From contig NC_073633.1 in the NCBI RefSeq assembly GCF_029407905.1, forward strand, positions 24,504,501-24,568,500: DNA of 64,000 bases. The letters run 5' to 3'. This DNA comes from Bubalus kerabau (taxonomy: Eukaryota; Chordata; Mammalia; Artiodactyla; Bovidae). The position numbers and the translations under genes are program-made. The notes below the pieces were generated by a model. The model did no database searches. It was not told the origin of the DNA and saw only the letters and a list, made by a program, of their open reading frames with translations. Positions within the stretch are counted from its first letter, which is position 1; every line of letters begins with the position of its first letter. Shown piece after piece: positions 35,311 through 46,236 of this stretch.

Positions 35311-37628
35311 CAGTGGTTCTCAGAGTATGATCCATGGACCCTTCCCTGAGACCTTTTCAGGAATCCACAAAGGCCACGTTATTTTTGCAATAACATTCAC
35401 ATATTATTTGTCCTTTTCCTGTATTGATACTTGTTATTTAATGGAACAGAAACATTGTGAGCAAAGCCGCTGTCACCTTAGCAGAGATCAAGGCAGCGGC
35501 ATCTGGCCGTACCAGAGTCATGTTCTTTCCTCACTGTCACTGCAGTAAGCAGCAGCCAACAAAACCATCTGCGTCCCGCAGCACGATGGCGCTCTCCTAG
35601 CAAAGCACCTGTATACAGCACTGGGTGCCGAACCAGCTTCTTTATGGAACTCCATTATTACTTAACAACAGACGAACTATGGTTAGATTTGGGTGGCTGG
35701 TGGACATTTTCTCAAGTGAATGTAGTTACTTCAAGTAACTACAAGAAAAGTACTTCAGGAAAACAACTGATAGTATTTATTGACAATGATGAAATAACCT
35801 TTCCAAGTGAAAATTAGAATCTTGAAAAATTTGTACCTGCCACTTGAGCTTCACAGCTTCCTAACCCAGAAGACTTTCTTGATGGTACTGGTAACAAACC
35901 TGATTTTTAAAATAACTACATCACAAAATCTTTCAACATGTGGAAGACCTGTACAATCCAGTGAACCGGTATTTTTCAAGTGGCAAATACATGGTGCTGC
36001 AAAACCATGCACGGATGAAAGATCCAAAGTGTGCGCTAGATCACTGGATTCGGTTTGTTTTTGTACCTGTCAACTTCCCTCACCTGTTTCTCTATTTTAC
36101 TGTCCCATTCCCCTCCTCTAGTGACCATCTGTTTATTCTCTGTATCTATGAGTCTAGTTGTTTATCCATGCCTTTTAATTTCCACATAAAAGTGAAATCA
36201 TACAGTACTTGTCTTTCTCTGATTTACTTCACTTAGCGTAATACATTCTAAGTCCATCCATTTTGTCACAAGTGACAAGATCTTTTTTATGGCTGAATAA
36301 TACCACATCCTCTTTATCCAGTTATCTATCAATAGACACTTAGGGTTAATCTGCTCCCACATCCTGGCTACTGTGAATATTGCTGCAGTGAACACAGTGC
36401 ATATATCTTTTTGAATGTTTTCATTTTCTTTGGAAAAATACCCAGAAGTGGGATTACTGTATTATATGCTAGTCCTGTTGTTTTTTTTTTTTTAATTTCT
36501 CTTCAATAAATGGTGTTGGGAAAAACTAGACTTTCTCATACCATATAAAATCATACAAAAATAAAATCAAAAGGGATTAAAGACTGTAAGACCTGAAACC
36601 ATAAAACTCCTAGAAGAAAACCTAGGCAGTACACTTTTTGACATGTTGGCAATATTTTTATGGATCTCCTCAAGCAAGGGAAATAAAAGCAAAACTAAAA
36701 AAAAAAAAAAAAAAGCACTGTTTTTTGTGATCACTGTTGCACAGGAAGGGAAGCTATTAACAAAATAAAAAAGGCTGCTTACTGAATGGGAGAAGATATT
36801 TGCAAATGGTATATCTGATAAAGGGTTACTATTCAAAATATTCAAAAGAACTCATACAAATCAACATTAAAAAAAAATTATAAAATGGACGGAGGGCCTT
36901 GAATAGACTTTTTTCCAAAGACATAACAGCTAGCTAACAGACACATGAAAAGATGCTTAGCGTCACTTATCATCAGGGAAATGCAAATCAAAACCGCAAT
37001 GAGATAGCCTCACACCTATCCAAGTGGCTGTTGTCAAAAAGACAAGGCATGGAGAAAAGGGAACCCTTGGTGTGCTCTTGGTGGGAATGTAAACCGGCAC
37101 AACTGCTATGGAAACCAGTCCAGAGATTCTGCAGACCAAAGAATCTTTTTTACTTTGTTGTTTTATAACAAGAGTATAAAAAGCTCATTGCTATGATTTA
37201 AGATTCTGTGTTGAAATTAGCCTTTAAGAAACTATCACTTGTTGAATTTTGATGTCAGACCAAAGAGTATCCACAATTAGCTGAAAAACATTTTTAAAAA
37301 ATAGTTTTCCATCTATATATCTGTATGAAGCCAGATTTTATGTACTTCAACCAAAGCAACATGTTGTCAGATTGAGAAGTAAATATGAGTCCAGCTAGAT
37401 ATTAAAAGAGAACTGCAAAAATTGTATTTTTGTTAGGAAAGTTATTTTCATTAAAATGTTTTTAATACTAACATATAATGGATTTATAATTTTAAATGAA
37501 TATTTAAAACTTGTTTTAATTCCTAACATATAAATATCAGATAGATGTAACTCAAAAGCTGTCTGAGGACCTCAGTAGTTTGTAGGAATGTAAAGGAGTC
37601 TTGTGATAAAACTTTTGAGAATAAGTTA
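35311..37628 (+). mobile_element. ancient hAT DNA transposon, split by L1
   Basis: It starts with CAGTGGTTCTCAGAGTATG and ends with an inverted counterpart near ACTTTTGAGAATAAG. The left part (35311-36049) and right part (about 37140-37628) are one diverged transposon with transposase sequence. The right part holds a decayed hAT C-terminal dimerisation region (LAFKKLSLVEF at about 37224-37256, then YPQL). Many stops are present. A 1.1-kb L1 lies between the halves. Subfamily not assigned. Confidence 0.75.
36050..37140. mobile_element. L1 with 5' inversion inside the hAT element
   Basis: 36050-36485 is an L1 3' part on the minus strand; 36495-37140 is the next upstream ORF2 part on the plus strand (AATAAATGGTGTTGGGAAAA ... 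GGTGGGAATGTAAACC). In an intact L1 these junctions lie next to each other (around the CTATGGAAAAC and AATCCCACTTCTGGG region). This fits twin priming. A 17-base A run lies at about 36698. Confidence 0.8.
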
Positions 37629-40600
37629 CAGAATTTCTCCTGCAGGTACATCTTCAAGCATTTCATTGGCAGAGTCCCACATGCTGCTAGCATAAGCTAC
37701 CTCTGCTCTTAGGATGAAATTCCAGTTTCAGGCTGGGTTTTTTATTTTCTATTTTGAGCAATGACTTTCCAAACCTGGCTTTCCATTACTTCATCCTGTA
37801 AGTTCCCCTTTAACTGGGCCAAGACAATTCATTTTTACTGTTTTATCACCATTACTGTTTTATTTCTTTTCATAGCGTATGTGGGGCAAACAGATTTTAT
37901 ATTATTTATCATAAAATGTTTTTCTTTGAACAAGTACTGTATGGTTTCCCTTTGATTATATTTAGTTTGCCATATCATATTTTAATGTTTCAGAATTCTT
38001 CCCATTTATTTGTTCCTGCATGACTTTTTGTGAACATGTCTTAACACTAAAGCTGGTTTTCTTACAAACACTGGATCTAATTGAAAACATTTTGCCTCAT
38101 CAGCTTCTATTAAGAATCCCCTCTCTAAAAATGGAATGATATGGCTTATTATAAGATACTTTGTTGCTTACGATCCTTTACCCCTTAAATAGATCGCCTT
38201 TCTTTGTAGGTGTCACTGACCAGCTATTAGACTGAGATTATAGTACCCAGTGCATGCATGGGGTGCAACAGGAACCAAACAGGGTCCCAGAATTTGGGAA
38301 CTAGGTCTGGAATGCCCTATAAAGGTACTGATATACATGACATACATATAGTAAAGATACACACACATCAGGGTAGAACCTAAATACTATTATCTAAATA
38401 TGAAAAGAAAAACTGAGACAGTACCTTAAAGTAGGCCGTGGGTCGTTAACTACAGTGGCAGATGAAGGCCCTGGCTCTCTATTTAAGCTCATCCCAAACA
38501 CCTAGGTAGAAATATCCCCAAAGTGGCTAGAAAATGTTCATGTCTTTTCTTGATTCTGTATTCAAGGGCTCCTTGGATCTGCAGTTTGGTGTTCTGGGTA
38601 GATGAGATGTAGAGTGTTGTGCAACAGACCATAGGCTTTGGAATCCAAATGGATTTAGGTTTGAATCCTTGCCCTGTTAGTAGCTATGTGTTCTCATGCA
38701 AGTCACTTACCACGTGGTGAGACTGAAATTGTGTCTATAAAGCACCCTGGCAAATACTTCAGATGATTCATTATTACTGCCAGTCCTGTTACCTTTTCAG
38801 ATCTCCTTTGCTTTGCAGGTGAACAAATAAGCATACCAGTCAGTCTTTCATTATCAAGGGTCAGCACTCACCAATCAGCAAGGCCATAGTGAGATGGAGT
38901 GTCTGAGGCTGCAGAGCAGGAGACAAAAACTCCTAAGGCTTGCCCTCAGCTGCTGCTGTTCAAATTTGGTATCATGCTCCCTTTTTCAGAATCCAGCTCC
39001 AGAGGTGCAAGCTCTGGCCAAGCTTTAGTCATCTTGCAGCTCTCCTCATTGAGGTGTCTTTTTCCCAGTACTTGTATTACTTTTGTCTAAAATAGTTGTT
39101 CTTTTTTTTTTTTTTGCAAATTAGGGGTAATTCCATATCTTTTTATTTCAAGTTCTTGAGTCACTTCCTGGCTTCTCTCTGCCTTGTAATTTTGCTAACT
39201 GTGGCCTAACCAGGTGTTTCTTCAACCTGAGGGCTTCTGAGGCAATCCAGCCTACGACAGTTCCTAGCTCCTCCTCTGTTAGCACTAGAAGTCCAGGAGG
39301 TGGCAGCCAAGGGCTCGTTCCTGTGTGCCTAGAACCTGCCATCTGTGTACACTTAGGTGGAGGACTGTCCAGTCCTTAGAGCCATCTCACTGACTTCCAC
39401 TGCTTCCATCACACTTGGCTGTAGATCAGTATATGTGGCATATGAATTTTGGTTAGTCTTTCCTAGTTGTTTGAAAAACATGGTGTGAGCTGAACTGATG
39501 TCTCCTAGGAAAACCTTAGAGCTGGAAGAAATATCAGGCAGTGGAATTGGACTTTTCTGGATGAGGGAATATGGGGTTTGCCTAAGGATTCCAGACTCAG
39601 TAAAGCCCCTTACCTTTTAGCTCATTTTTATTTAGTATTCCTGACTAGTTTTCTTTCCTTTGTTCTTTTTCCTCTCTGTCCCACCACCCCATTTTTGATG
39701 CCTCCAGATACACATTTCTGCTAACACCCACTGAAATTAGCAGGACATTTACTTGAGCAGTCAGAACACACTGCTGATACACACCCTCCAGGGAGGGCCT
39801 TGGATTCTCCGTGTGACACCACCAGCTCACAACTGTCTGGAGACGATTAGTACTGTAAGTGCCGCTGCCATCCAGAACACAGCTAAGCCTGCAGACATGT
39901 GGCTAGGAACGAAGAGTGGTGGGGCTCTTGGAGAAGTTTTTGTTTTTTGGTAGAAGCAGCCTCTTATGCCTCTAGGCTTTCTCCTACACCTTGTTCATTC
40001 TGTTTGCCTAGAAAACATCCTGAGTTCTGCTCAAGAACAGCCCCTCCCATAAGAAGTAGCTCGGGCTCTGGAGCATTCCTACCCCTCATGCTTATTAACA
40101 CACACACCCTTCCTGTACTGCCCTCCACTGCAAGCCTGAAGTCTTATACTCCTCTCCATGCCAGCACTTCCTCAGTTGCATTCAGGTTGTTTTACTTGTT
40201 AGATTCTTACTGGGTTGTTGGTTCTTGCGGGCCAGACCACTCTCTACCTTGTTTTCTGTGGCTCCCTTCCTTTTTTCCTCCCAATGTCTAGTGCACAGTA
40301 GACACAAACATTGTTGAATGAATATATCTAGGAATTTACTAACAGAAGAACTTATTCATAACCTCAGAATGTCTAAAATGAGATTTTTTTAGAAGTTACA
40401 AGATATTGTTATCTTGCAACTATAGTGTTCCCCCCACCCCCATTTTGCTTTTCTACAAGGAACATGTATATTACCCGAGTAATAATTTATAGAAGGTGAC
40501 AAATCATGATTATCAGAAGCTGGGCAATGTCCACTGCCCTGCAGTACCAGCACACGGTCCTGGGCTGGGCCTTTTAAGACAGAAGTATGCCACGGCGTCA

Positions 40601-40861
40601 GGCAGGAAAAGGCACTACCAGCCTGTGAAACCTAAGGAACGCCAGGCACAGAGCAGGCGCCTCAAATTTTATCTCTGTATCTCTGCTGCGGCAAATCAGG
40701 TTAACAGCCAAGCTTAAACCAGGACAGACTACACCAACAATGACTTTAGTACCTTTACTGATTTTCTTTAACATTAATGCATGTGTTCCACTTTTTCAGT
40801 GGCCTACGGAATTTATGACTATGTTCAGCCAGTCTCCTAATTGCACGTTGTTTCACTGCAG
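37629..40861. other. REC114 intron, no gene seen
   Basis: Mostly old sequence. A MIR SINE (about 38630-38775, + strand, GGTTTGAATCCTTGCCC and AAGTCACTTACC) and an L2 3' end (about 39970-40325, + strand, ending TTGTTGAATGAATAT) are recognised. The remainder is unassigned. It closes at the TTTCACTGCAG acceptor. Confidence 0.55.
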
Positions 40862-40939
40862 AACTCAGAGCAGCAGCAGTGGGTACCGGCTGGCACAAGC
40901 AGTCCAGGAGGAAGGACCTCAGTGGCCTGGTTAGCTCAG
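40862..40939 (+). CDS. REC114: REC114 coding exon (variable linker)
   Basis: A 26-codon exon, NSEQQQWVPAGTSSPGGRTS then VAWLAQ. The acceptor is TTTCACTGCAG and the donor GTAGGG at 40940; phase 0 at both ends. It encodes the poorly conserved linker between the PH-like domain and the C-terminal helix. Support comes from its frame fit with both neighbours, the acceptor's pyrimidine tract, and the ending LAQ that leads into the conserved SLMASEELPLVYEQ of the next exon. The residue content is family-typical (Ser/Gly/Gln-rich) rather than strongly diagnostic, so it is the least certain of the four exons. The donor is weaker than the others (GTAGGG). Confidence 0.75.
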
Positions 40940-43551
40940 GTAGGGCCTATTTCCATATTCAGTTTTCATGTCAGGAAAAACAGAGATCCCGAAGAGTTTT
41001 GTATCCCTCTGTTCAATCCACTGTTCTACAACAGTAACTTAAAATGTTACTATAGAAGACGATAGAGACAGGCCATTTCCACCTATCCTTGTTGTGAGAT
41101 TAGACATGATGGCACATACTGAAGAACTGTCTTCCTGAGGAAATAAAAGACAGAAAGTGGTCTATAATGTTAGACTTTAAACGCATGAGATAAAGAATTT
41201 ATTCACCACCTTCCTAAAAGAGGAATGAAGCTAAGAATTTCAGTTTAACTTTGGAAATGAAATTTGGAACTCTTTTAAGACAAATATCAATATGAATTTT
41301 AAGTTGGATCAACAATGGTTTCTGTAGGGGCAGATCTTCAGTGTGAGGATCTCAGGTTAAGGATGTATGGAGCCCCAGGAAGACTCCGCTCTTACCACAG
41401 AACTGCTTTTGGACATGGCCTCTCCACTTGAATTTTGCTGTTACCAAACACTCCTGCAGAACTATTCATTCAGGCTCAGGGTTCCTGAGGCTGGTCTCCT
41501 CCTCCCTGCATTCCCTGCTGTGCTTTACACAGCAGGTTCTCAGCCAACAGTTTAGGCTTTCCCTAAAATTCTGCATGGAATTCATCAATATCCAATTTTA
41601 ATAAATTTCCTTTCTACTTTTATCTATTAAACTTTGCTAACAGTGGTGTAAGAAGAAGATATGGGTGTTTCTCCACCTGGCACACCACTCACGCAAAATA
41701 AATGGGCAATCACAGATTTTAAAACTTGAAAAGTAAGAAGACTAAATAACAATTCATGTCTATTTCTTTTAGTAAGTCAGCAACTATGACAGAAAAAATT
41801 TAGAAACCTCCTTGTCCAGAAGCAGGGCAGACTTCATAGTTCCCAGTCTGTAACCTTGTATCTGCACCAGGATTATAGATTAACTGAATCAGAGTGACTA
41901 AGCCACAGAAAAGCATGAGCAGAGCAGGGTGTGATATCCTTATTCAGGAACTATCAGTTGCTATAAAAGATGAACCTCGGCCGAGTTTATTTACATTATA
42001 TAGAAGAACCATGTATAAAGAAAAAGCATCAGGCTAGAAGCTCAGATATGTTACTTGTTTGCTATAACCTTCTAAACAAGTCATTCTTTGAATATAAATT
42101 GGTAAAATTCTTTGAAAGCAATTTAGCAATGTAGATAAAATTTAATATCTTAATACCTATAATAAATACCATTTCATCTACACAAATATACATACAAAGA
42201 TGTTTTTCAGTAATTTTAATAGTAACAAAATAGGAAACAATTATTCACTAATGGGATACTGAGTGGTTAAAAAGTACCATAACCATAAATGAGATAAAAT
42301 ATAGTCAATAAAAAGTGATGTCTGTCTTAATCTGTTGACATTGGAAGATATTCATAGTACATTGTTTTTTAAAGGCTACAAAACAGCACACATGATTTGA
42401 CTTTTGTAATAAAGACATACACACAAAATAAGTTTGAAAGGAGATACACTACCATGTTAATAGTGGCTCTTGCTGGAGAACAGGGCTTCATTTGACTTTC
42501 ATTTCCTTCTTTCTACCTTTAGATAGTCTGAAAAGCTGGTTTGAATTTAGAAAAGTCAGTTTCTATTATAGATAGTTCCTTGAGAAATGTCAACTGTATA
42601 CATATACACCAAACCATGCAATCCATGGAAAGGGTAGAAAACCTACCTACCTAGCAGAATTAACATGAGGGGTGAGTAAGAAGGCTAAGGCAAGGCTCAG
42701 AAACAGGTGGACCACACACAGAGCTGAAGCCGTCTTCGTTGCTTGGGTCGGTGCATCTTTTGCCTAATCTTCCAAATTGCCAAGCACGGTCAGACTTTTT
42801 TTTGAACTCTCCTAATGTTTAAATATTGGCAGCTTAGTCAACCGACTTTAAAACACTACAGGTTACCAAAGAAGACAGAGAGATGACAAATAAGGATGTG
42901 AAAAACGTGCAGTATTATATGACATCGTTTATATGACATTCCGGAAAAGCCAAAACTATATACAGTATGGAGGACAGATCATAGTTGCTAAGAGTTGAGG
43001 GTTTGACCCTAAGAGTAGATAGCAATGAGGGAATTTCTGGGGGTGATGGAAATGTTCTGCCTTGATTGTAGCACTGGACACGGGCCTCTACTTGTCAAGC
43101 CTCATGGACAGAACCAGAGAAAGACAGCAAGCTGTGTCCTTGGGATAGTCAGTTTGTAACCTATTTATTACATTCAGAACCCAATTTCCATATGATGAAC
43201 AGCTCACATCCATTCTTCCACCTATTAGGTGGGAAGGATGAACTAAGTGGAGTTCATTCATTGATAGACTTCTCAATCTACAAACTTAATCAGCACTGTA
43301 CTCTTCATTAAAGCAGTATCTTTGCAAATCACTTTATTAGTATACTTGAAATACTTAAGGATACAAGTTTACCTCACTCTGTATGTATATTTAGAAACAT
43401 TATGTAAAGGAACTTGCAAAGCTAATTAACACTAATTTTTGGTGTCTTACTTCCCAAATCTTACCTTAAGGCAGTTTTTCTGTGTTCTAGTATTCAGGCT
43501 GTTGCTTTCCCCTGTAATCTCTAATAAACTACTCTTTTGGAATCCCCACAG
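40940..43551. other. REC114 last intron, no gene seen
   Basis: About 2.6 kb with no recognised young repeat. The only long frames lack domains. It ends with AATCCCCACAG. Confidence 0.5.
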
Positions 43552-43716
43552 TCTCTCATGGCATCAGAGGAGCTGCCACTTGTTTATGAACAATCTGCAT
43601 GGAATGCGGAAGGGTTAGGCCCCTTTCTACGCCTGTGCCTCATGGATCAGAACTTCCCGGCATTTGTGGAAGAAGTGGAAAAGGAACTAAAAAAGCTGAC
43701 AGGGCTGAGTGGTTAA
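43552..43716 (+). CDS. REC114: REC114 last coding exon (MEI4-binding C-terminal helix)
   Basis: 54 codons plus TAA at 43714-43716, starting SLMASEELPLVYEQ in phase 0. The block FLRLCLMDQNFPAFVEEVEK followed by ELKKLTGLSG is the conserved C-terminal helical segment of REC114 that binds MEI4. It is intact, with no stop or frameshift. The 3'UTR appears very short: the AATAAA signal is only 65 bases after the stop. Together with the previous exons, it gives 172 residues of an expected protein of about 260. Confidence 0.95.
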   Translation, partial: SLMASEELPLVYEQSAWNAEGLGPFLRLCLMDQNFPAFVEEVEKELKKLTGLSG

Positions 43717-43780
43717 CAGTCTGTGTATCTACAGAAATTGGGAGTAATGGGAAAAAATGCTTCCTCCTAAGATTATAGAG

Positions 43781-43786
43781 AATAAA
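43781..43786 (+). terminator. REC114: REC114 poly(A) signal
   Basis: Canonical AATAAA 65 bases after the REC114 stop, followed by a T-rich region. The expected cleavage site is at about 43796-43816. Confidence 0.75.
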
Positions 43787-43814
43787 GAGTATTATTCCAA
43801 CACCTTTTATCAGT

Positions 43815-43820
43815 TTTATT
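43815..43820 (-). terminator. NPTN: NPTN poly(A) signal (minus strand)
   Basis: TTTATT on the plus strand is AATAAA on the minus strand. The expected cleavage site is 10-30 bases on, about 43785-43805, overlapping the REC114 cleavage zone. Confidence 0.7.
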
Positions 43821-44445
43821 TTTAAAAACAGGTGACTCCACTTTTTACATCATTGCACTTCAGCAATTACACAAAACACAAGTACATGCATCTACCAATT
43901 ACGCACCGCGTGAGAACCCTGCTGGGTGTGAAAATCTACACTCAATCAATGAAAAAATACAGTGTCAACCTCAAAGAATAACTAGTTGCATAGAATACCA
44001 TGCTTTAACATTTCAAGATCATTGAAAACAAAAGGTAAATTATAAAAGTTTGCCTTAACTCAATGTACAATTAGGTTTTAACACATCAGTGCAAAAGGAT
44101 TTAGGAATTTACATGATTTAACAAAAGAAAGAATAATCATTTTAAAAGCAATCATACATATATACTGTAATTCATTATATCCATTCAGTGAATTGTTCCA
44201 GCTTCTTATCAAAGTCATGTTAAGCCCTTAGAATTATAGATTTCAGTTTATATTACTCATCTTTATGTACCAGAACTGAACAGTTTCCTCATCTGACAAC
44301 ATACAATAAGGAATGAGTATCAGCAGCTTAAAAATGAAACAAGCATTTATTTTGGATTTCTCCCACCCCAAAAAATATAAATATATATATATATATTTAT
44401 ATACTGTATATATCTGTATGTTTTGCAGAACTTTACAAAAATGTA

Positions 44446-44465
44446 TCACTAGATGGCAGCAGTGC
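44446..44465 (+). promoter_or_regulatory. CTCF-like motif in NPTN 3'UTR
   Basis: TCACTAGATGGCAGCAGTGC agrees with the core of the CTCF consensus (CACYAGRKGGCAG type). It is a sequence match only; occupancy is unknown. Confidence 0.5.
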
Positions 44466-45344
44466 ATTTTAGAGCTTTGCCAATTTAACAGCTGCATTAA
44501 GTAAAAAATGGCGCATGCATGATCTGACCCTCAGGGGTCACCTTTTCACTTCTATTTAAATATTTTAACAAAAAAATAAAATAAAAGCAACATTCACAGC
44601 ACATCAAGCCCAAAATAGTTTACACCTTCTACACTGAAGCATTGTTTAAAATGTACCTGGCTAGATCACCCTTACAGGAGAGGCTAGATAAGGCATGCTT
44701 TAGACAGTCATCATGGTGCTGCTCACTTGAAAGGGGAAAGAACCAAAGAGGTCCAAGCAGAAAATTTAGCAGGTCCTGTTGCCACCAGTTTCAGGAACCT
44801 AAAGATCTGTGAAGAAAGTATTTAGAAATTAAAAGGGAACATGCACTATTACTTAATAGGACACCAAGCACCACATAAAGCTTTGGTTCAAACAGCATGC
44901 TGAGGGATGTGGTGTGAAATTCTGATCTCCATGTGCCTAAGCAGCAGGCACTCTGGCCCAGCTGGGCCTGGCCACCATTTTTGCCTTGCCCCCACAAGCA
45001 AAGTGGGACCAACTGGCCTCAGGAATAATCCCCCTAAGAAGGTGACAATTTAACTTTTACCTCTTTTTAAAGAAGTAAAGTGGTAAGGTGATGCTTTGAA
45101 ACATCATCCACACTCTGAAAAGCATCTATGTTTTACAACTCAGCTGAAAATGTTCCTTTCCAGCTGCTTCACTGGACAGACAACTTGTTCCATCAGTATT
45201 GGAAGCTCTGAAATCAACTGAAAGATCTTGCAACGTAACATGAGCTATTGAAGACTTTGTGATAAAGTCAAAAGAGGCACATTCATTTGAATATAACTTA
45301 AAACTTCTAAAGTTAGAAGTCCATACTTACATTATAAGTAGTAT

Positions 45345-45405
45345 TTAATTTGTGTTTCTCTGGCGCAAGTTTTTATCTTTGTGATTGTTGGTAGAGTTGG
45401 TTTTC
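45345..45405 (-). CDS. NPTN: NPTN last coding exon (cytoplasmic C-terminus)
   Basis: Minus strand: one base completing Met, then KTNSTNNHKDKNLRQRNTN and TAA at 45347-45345. The acceptor is CCTCCAAAG before 45405. This is the conserved cytoplasmic tail of neuroplastin, unchanged from the form I know in other mammals. It joins the microexon in frame (CCA AT + G AAA: P-M-K). The 3'UTR follows in the same exon. Confidence 0.95.
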
Positions 45406-46214
45406 CTTTGGAGGAAAAATTGCATTACAAGAGTTAAACTCAAGGTCAGTAGCAACTTTTCAAAGTATAACACATGGAAATACAGGGACTCTCACTTACT
45501 GCCATCCCTGGTATAGTAAGAAATTTTACTGCACGATATTAATACAAAATTAATACACTCTGTGTAAAGTGCCTACAACCTTAATCGATCCTTTTGACTC
45601 CCAAGGCAGATAATACCCAGGTAACATGGGCTTTGATTTATAAACTATGACAAAAGTGAGTGATTAGTTTTTTCTCTACGTAACACCACTGTCTCGTCTC
45701 TTCTTAATTATATACAGGCAGTGCTGTGCTCTCTGGCACTTAACTAATTTGGGCACACTTCTGCCTCTGACTTCTTAGTCCCCAGCTCTAGGAAAGAGTG
45801 CAAATCTTGGATTGATTTGAAATTTGTAGTTTTGTCTCTCTTGAATACCCACAATTTAATGGAGCCAGGCAGTTTATCCATGCTATAGTCTAGCTTGAAC
45901 AAAACCTGAAGCCTCAGATACAATGGTCATTTCCCCCACAGTATCAATTTAAACATATGGGGTGTGCAAAATTTTAAACATTTTTTTTGCATGGTATTCC
46001 ACTTTATACTGCTACTAAGAACAAAACTGTACAGCCTGTCCTGGGAATCAAAGGGCTATCAGTCAGCTCCATGTCCAGCTAAGAAGTCTACACTGCAACA
46101 TTGCTTTCCATTCACTGTCTTCCCCTACAATCTTAGCTATGCCCTTTAATTAAACTGCAAATATAAAATAACCCAACCAGAAACTACTGAACCAAAGTCC
46201 AACAAAGTACTTAC
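45406..46214 (-). other. NPTN: NPTN intron
   Basis: 0.8 kb between the microexon donor (GTAAGT) and the last exon. No repeat or gene recognised. Confidence 0.8.
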
Positions 46215-46236
46215 ATTGGCCCAGCTGGTTCATCGT
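46215..46236 (-). CDS. NPTN: NPTN microexon with tandem acceptors (DDEP insert)
   Basis: On the minus strand a GTAG acceptor precedes 22 bases that complete Asp and add D-E-P-A-G-P-(M). A second AG lies 12 bases in (after ACGATGAACCAG, position 46225), so the exon can be 22 or 10 nt. Both keep the frame. The longer form inserts Asp-Asp-Glu-Pro in the cytoplasmic tail, matching the known neuroplastin +/-DDEP isoforms; the shorter form gives PD-AGPM directly. The donor GTAAGTAC is strong. The flanking exons end in G and begin with G, which fits both choices. Confidence 0.92.

Larger units (their letters stand above)
23283..43805 (+). other. REC114: REC114 gene, 3' portion (four last coding exons to poly(A))
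   Basis: REC114 works with MEI4 and IHO1 on meiotic chromosome axes to promote SPO11/TOPOVIBL double-strand breaks. The window shows four exons totalling 172 codons plus stop. All junctions are phase 0 with GT donors and AG acceptors, so the reading frame joins without change. The family protein is about 260 residues, so roughly 90 N-terminal residues (the start and first half of the PH-like domain) are encoded before this exon set. Introns are 7.9, 9.4 and 2.6 kb and are heavily loaded with BovB and L1. The gene converges on NPTN. Identification is by recognition of the conserved GFSLIGSKNWLKIVRR, MFRVQFSG and CLMDQNFPAFVEEVEKELKK blocks. Confidence 0.93.
43800..45344 (-). other. NPTN: NPTN 3'UTR
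   Basis: About 1.5 kb of untranslated sequence from the NPTN stop (45345) to the poly(A) signal. It contains an AT run at about 44378-44405 and an internal minus-strand AATAAA at 44351-44346 that could give a shorter end. It also carries a CTCF-like motif on the plus strand at 44446-44465. No long frame of its own. The 3' end is inferred from the signal and not directly visible. Confidence 0.75.
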
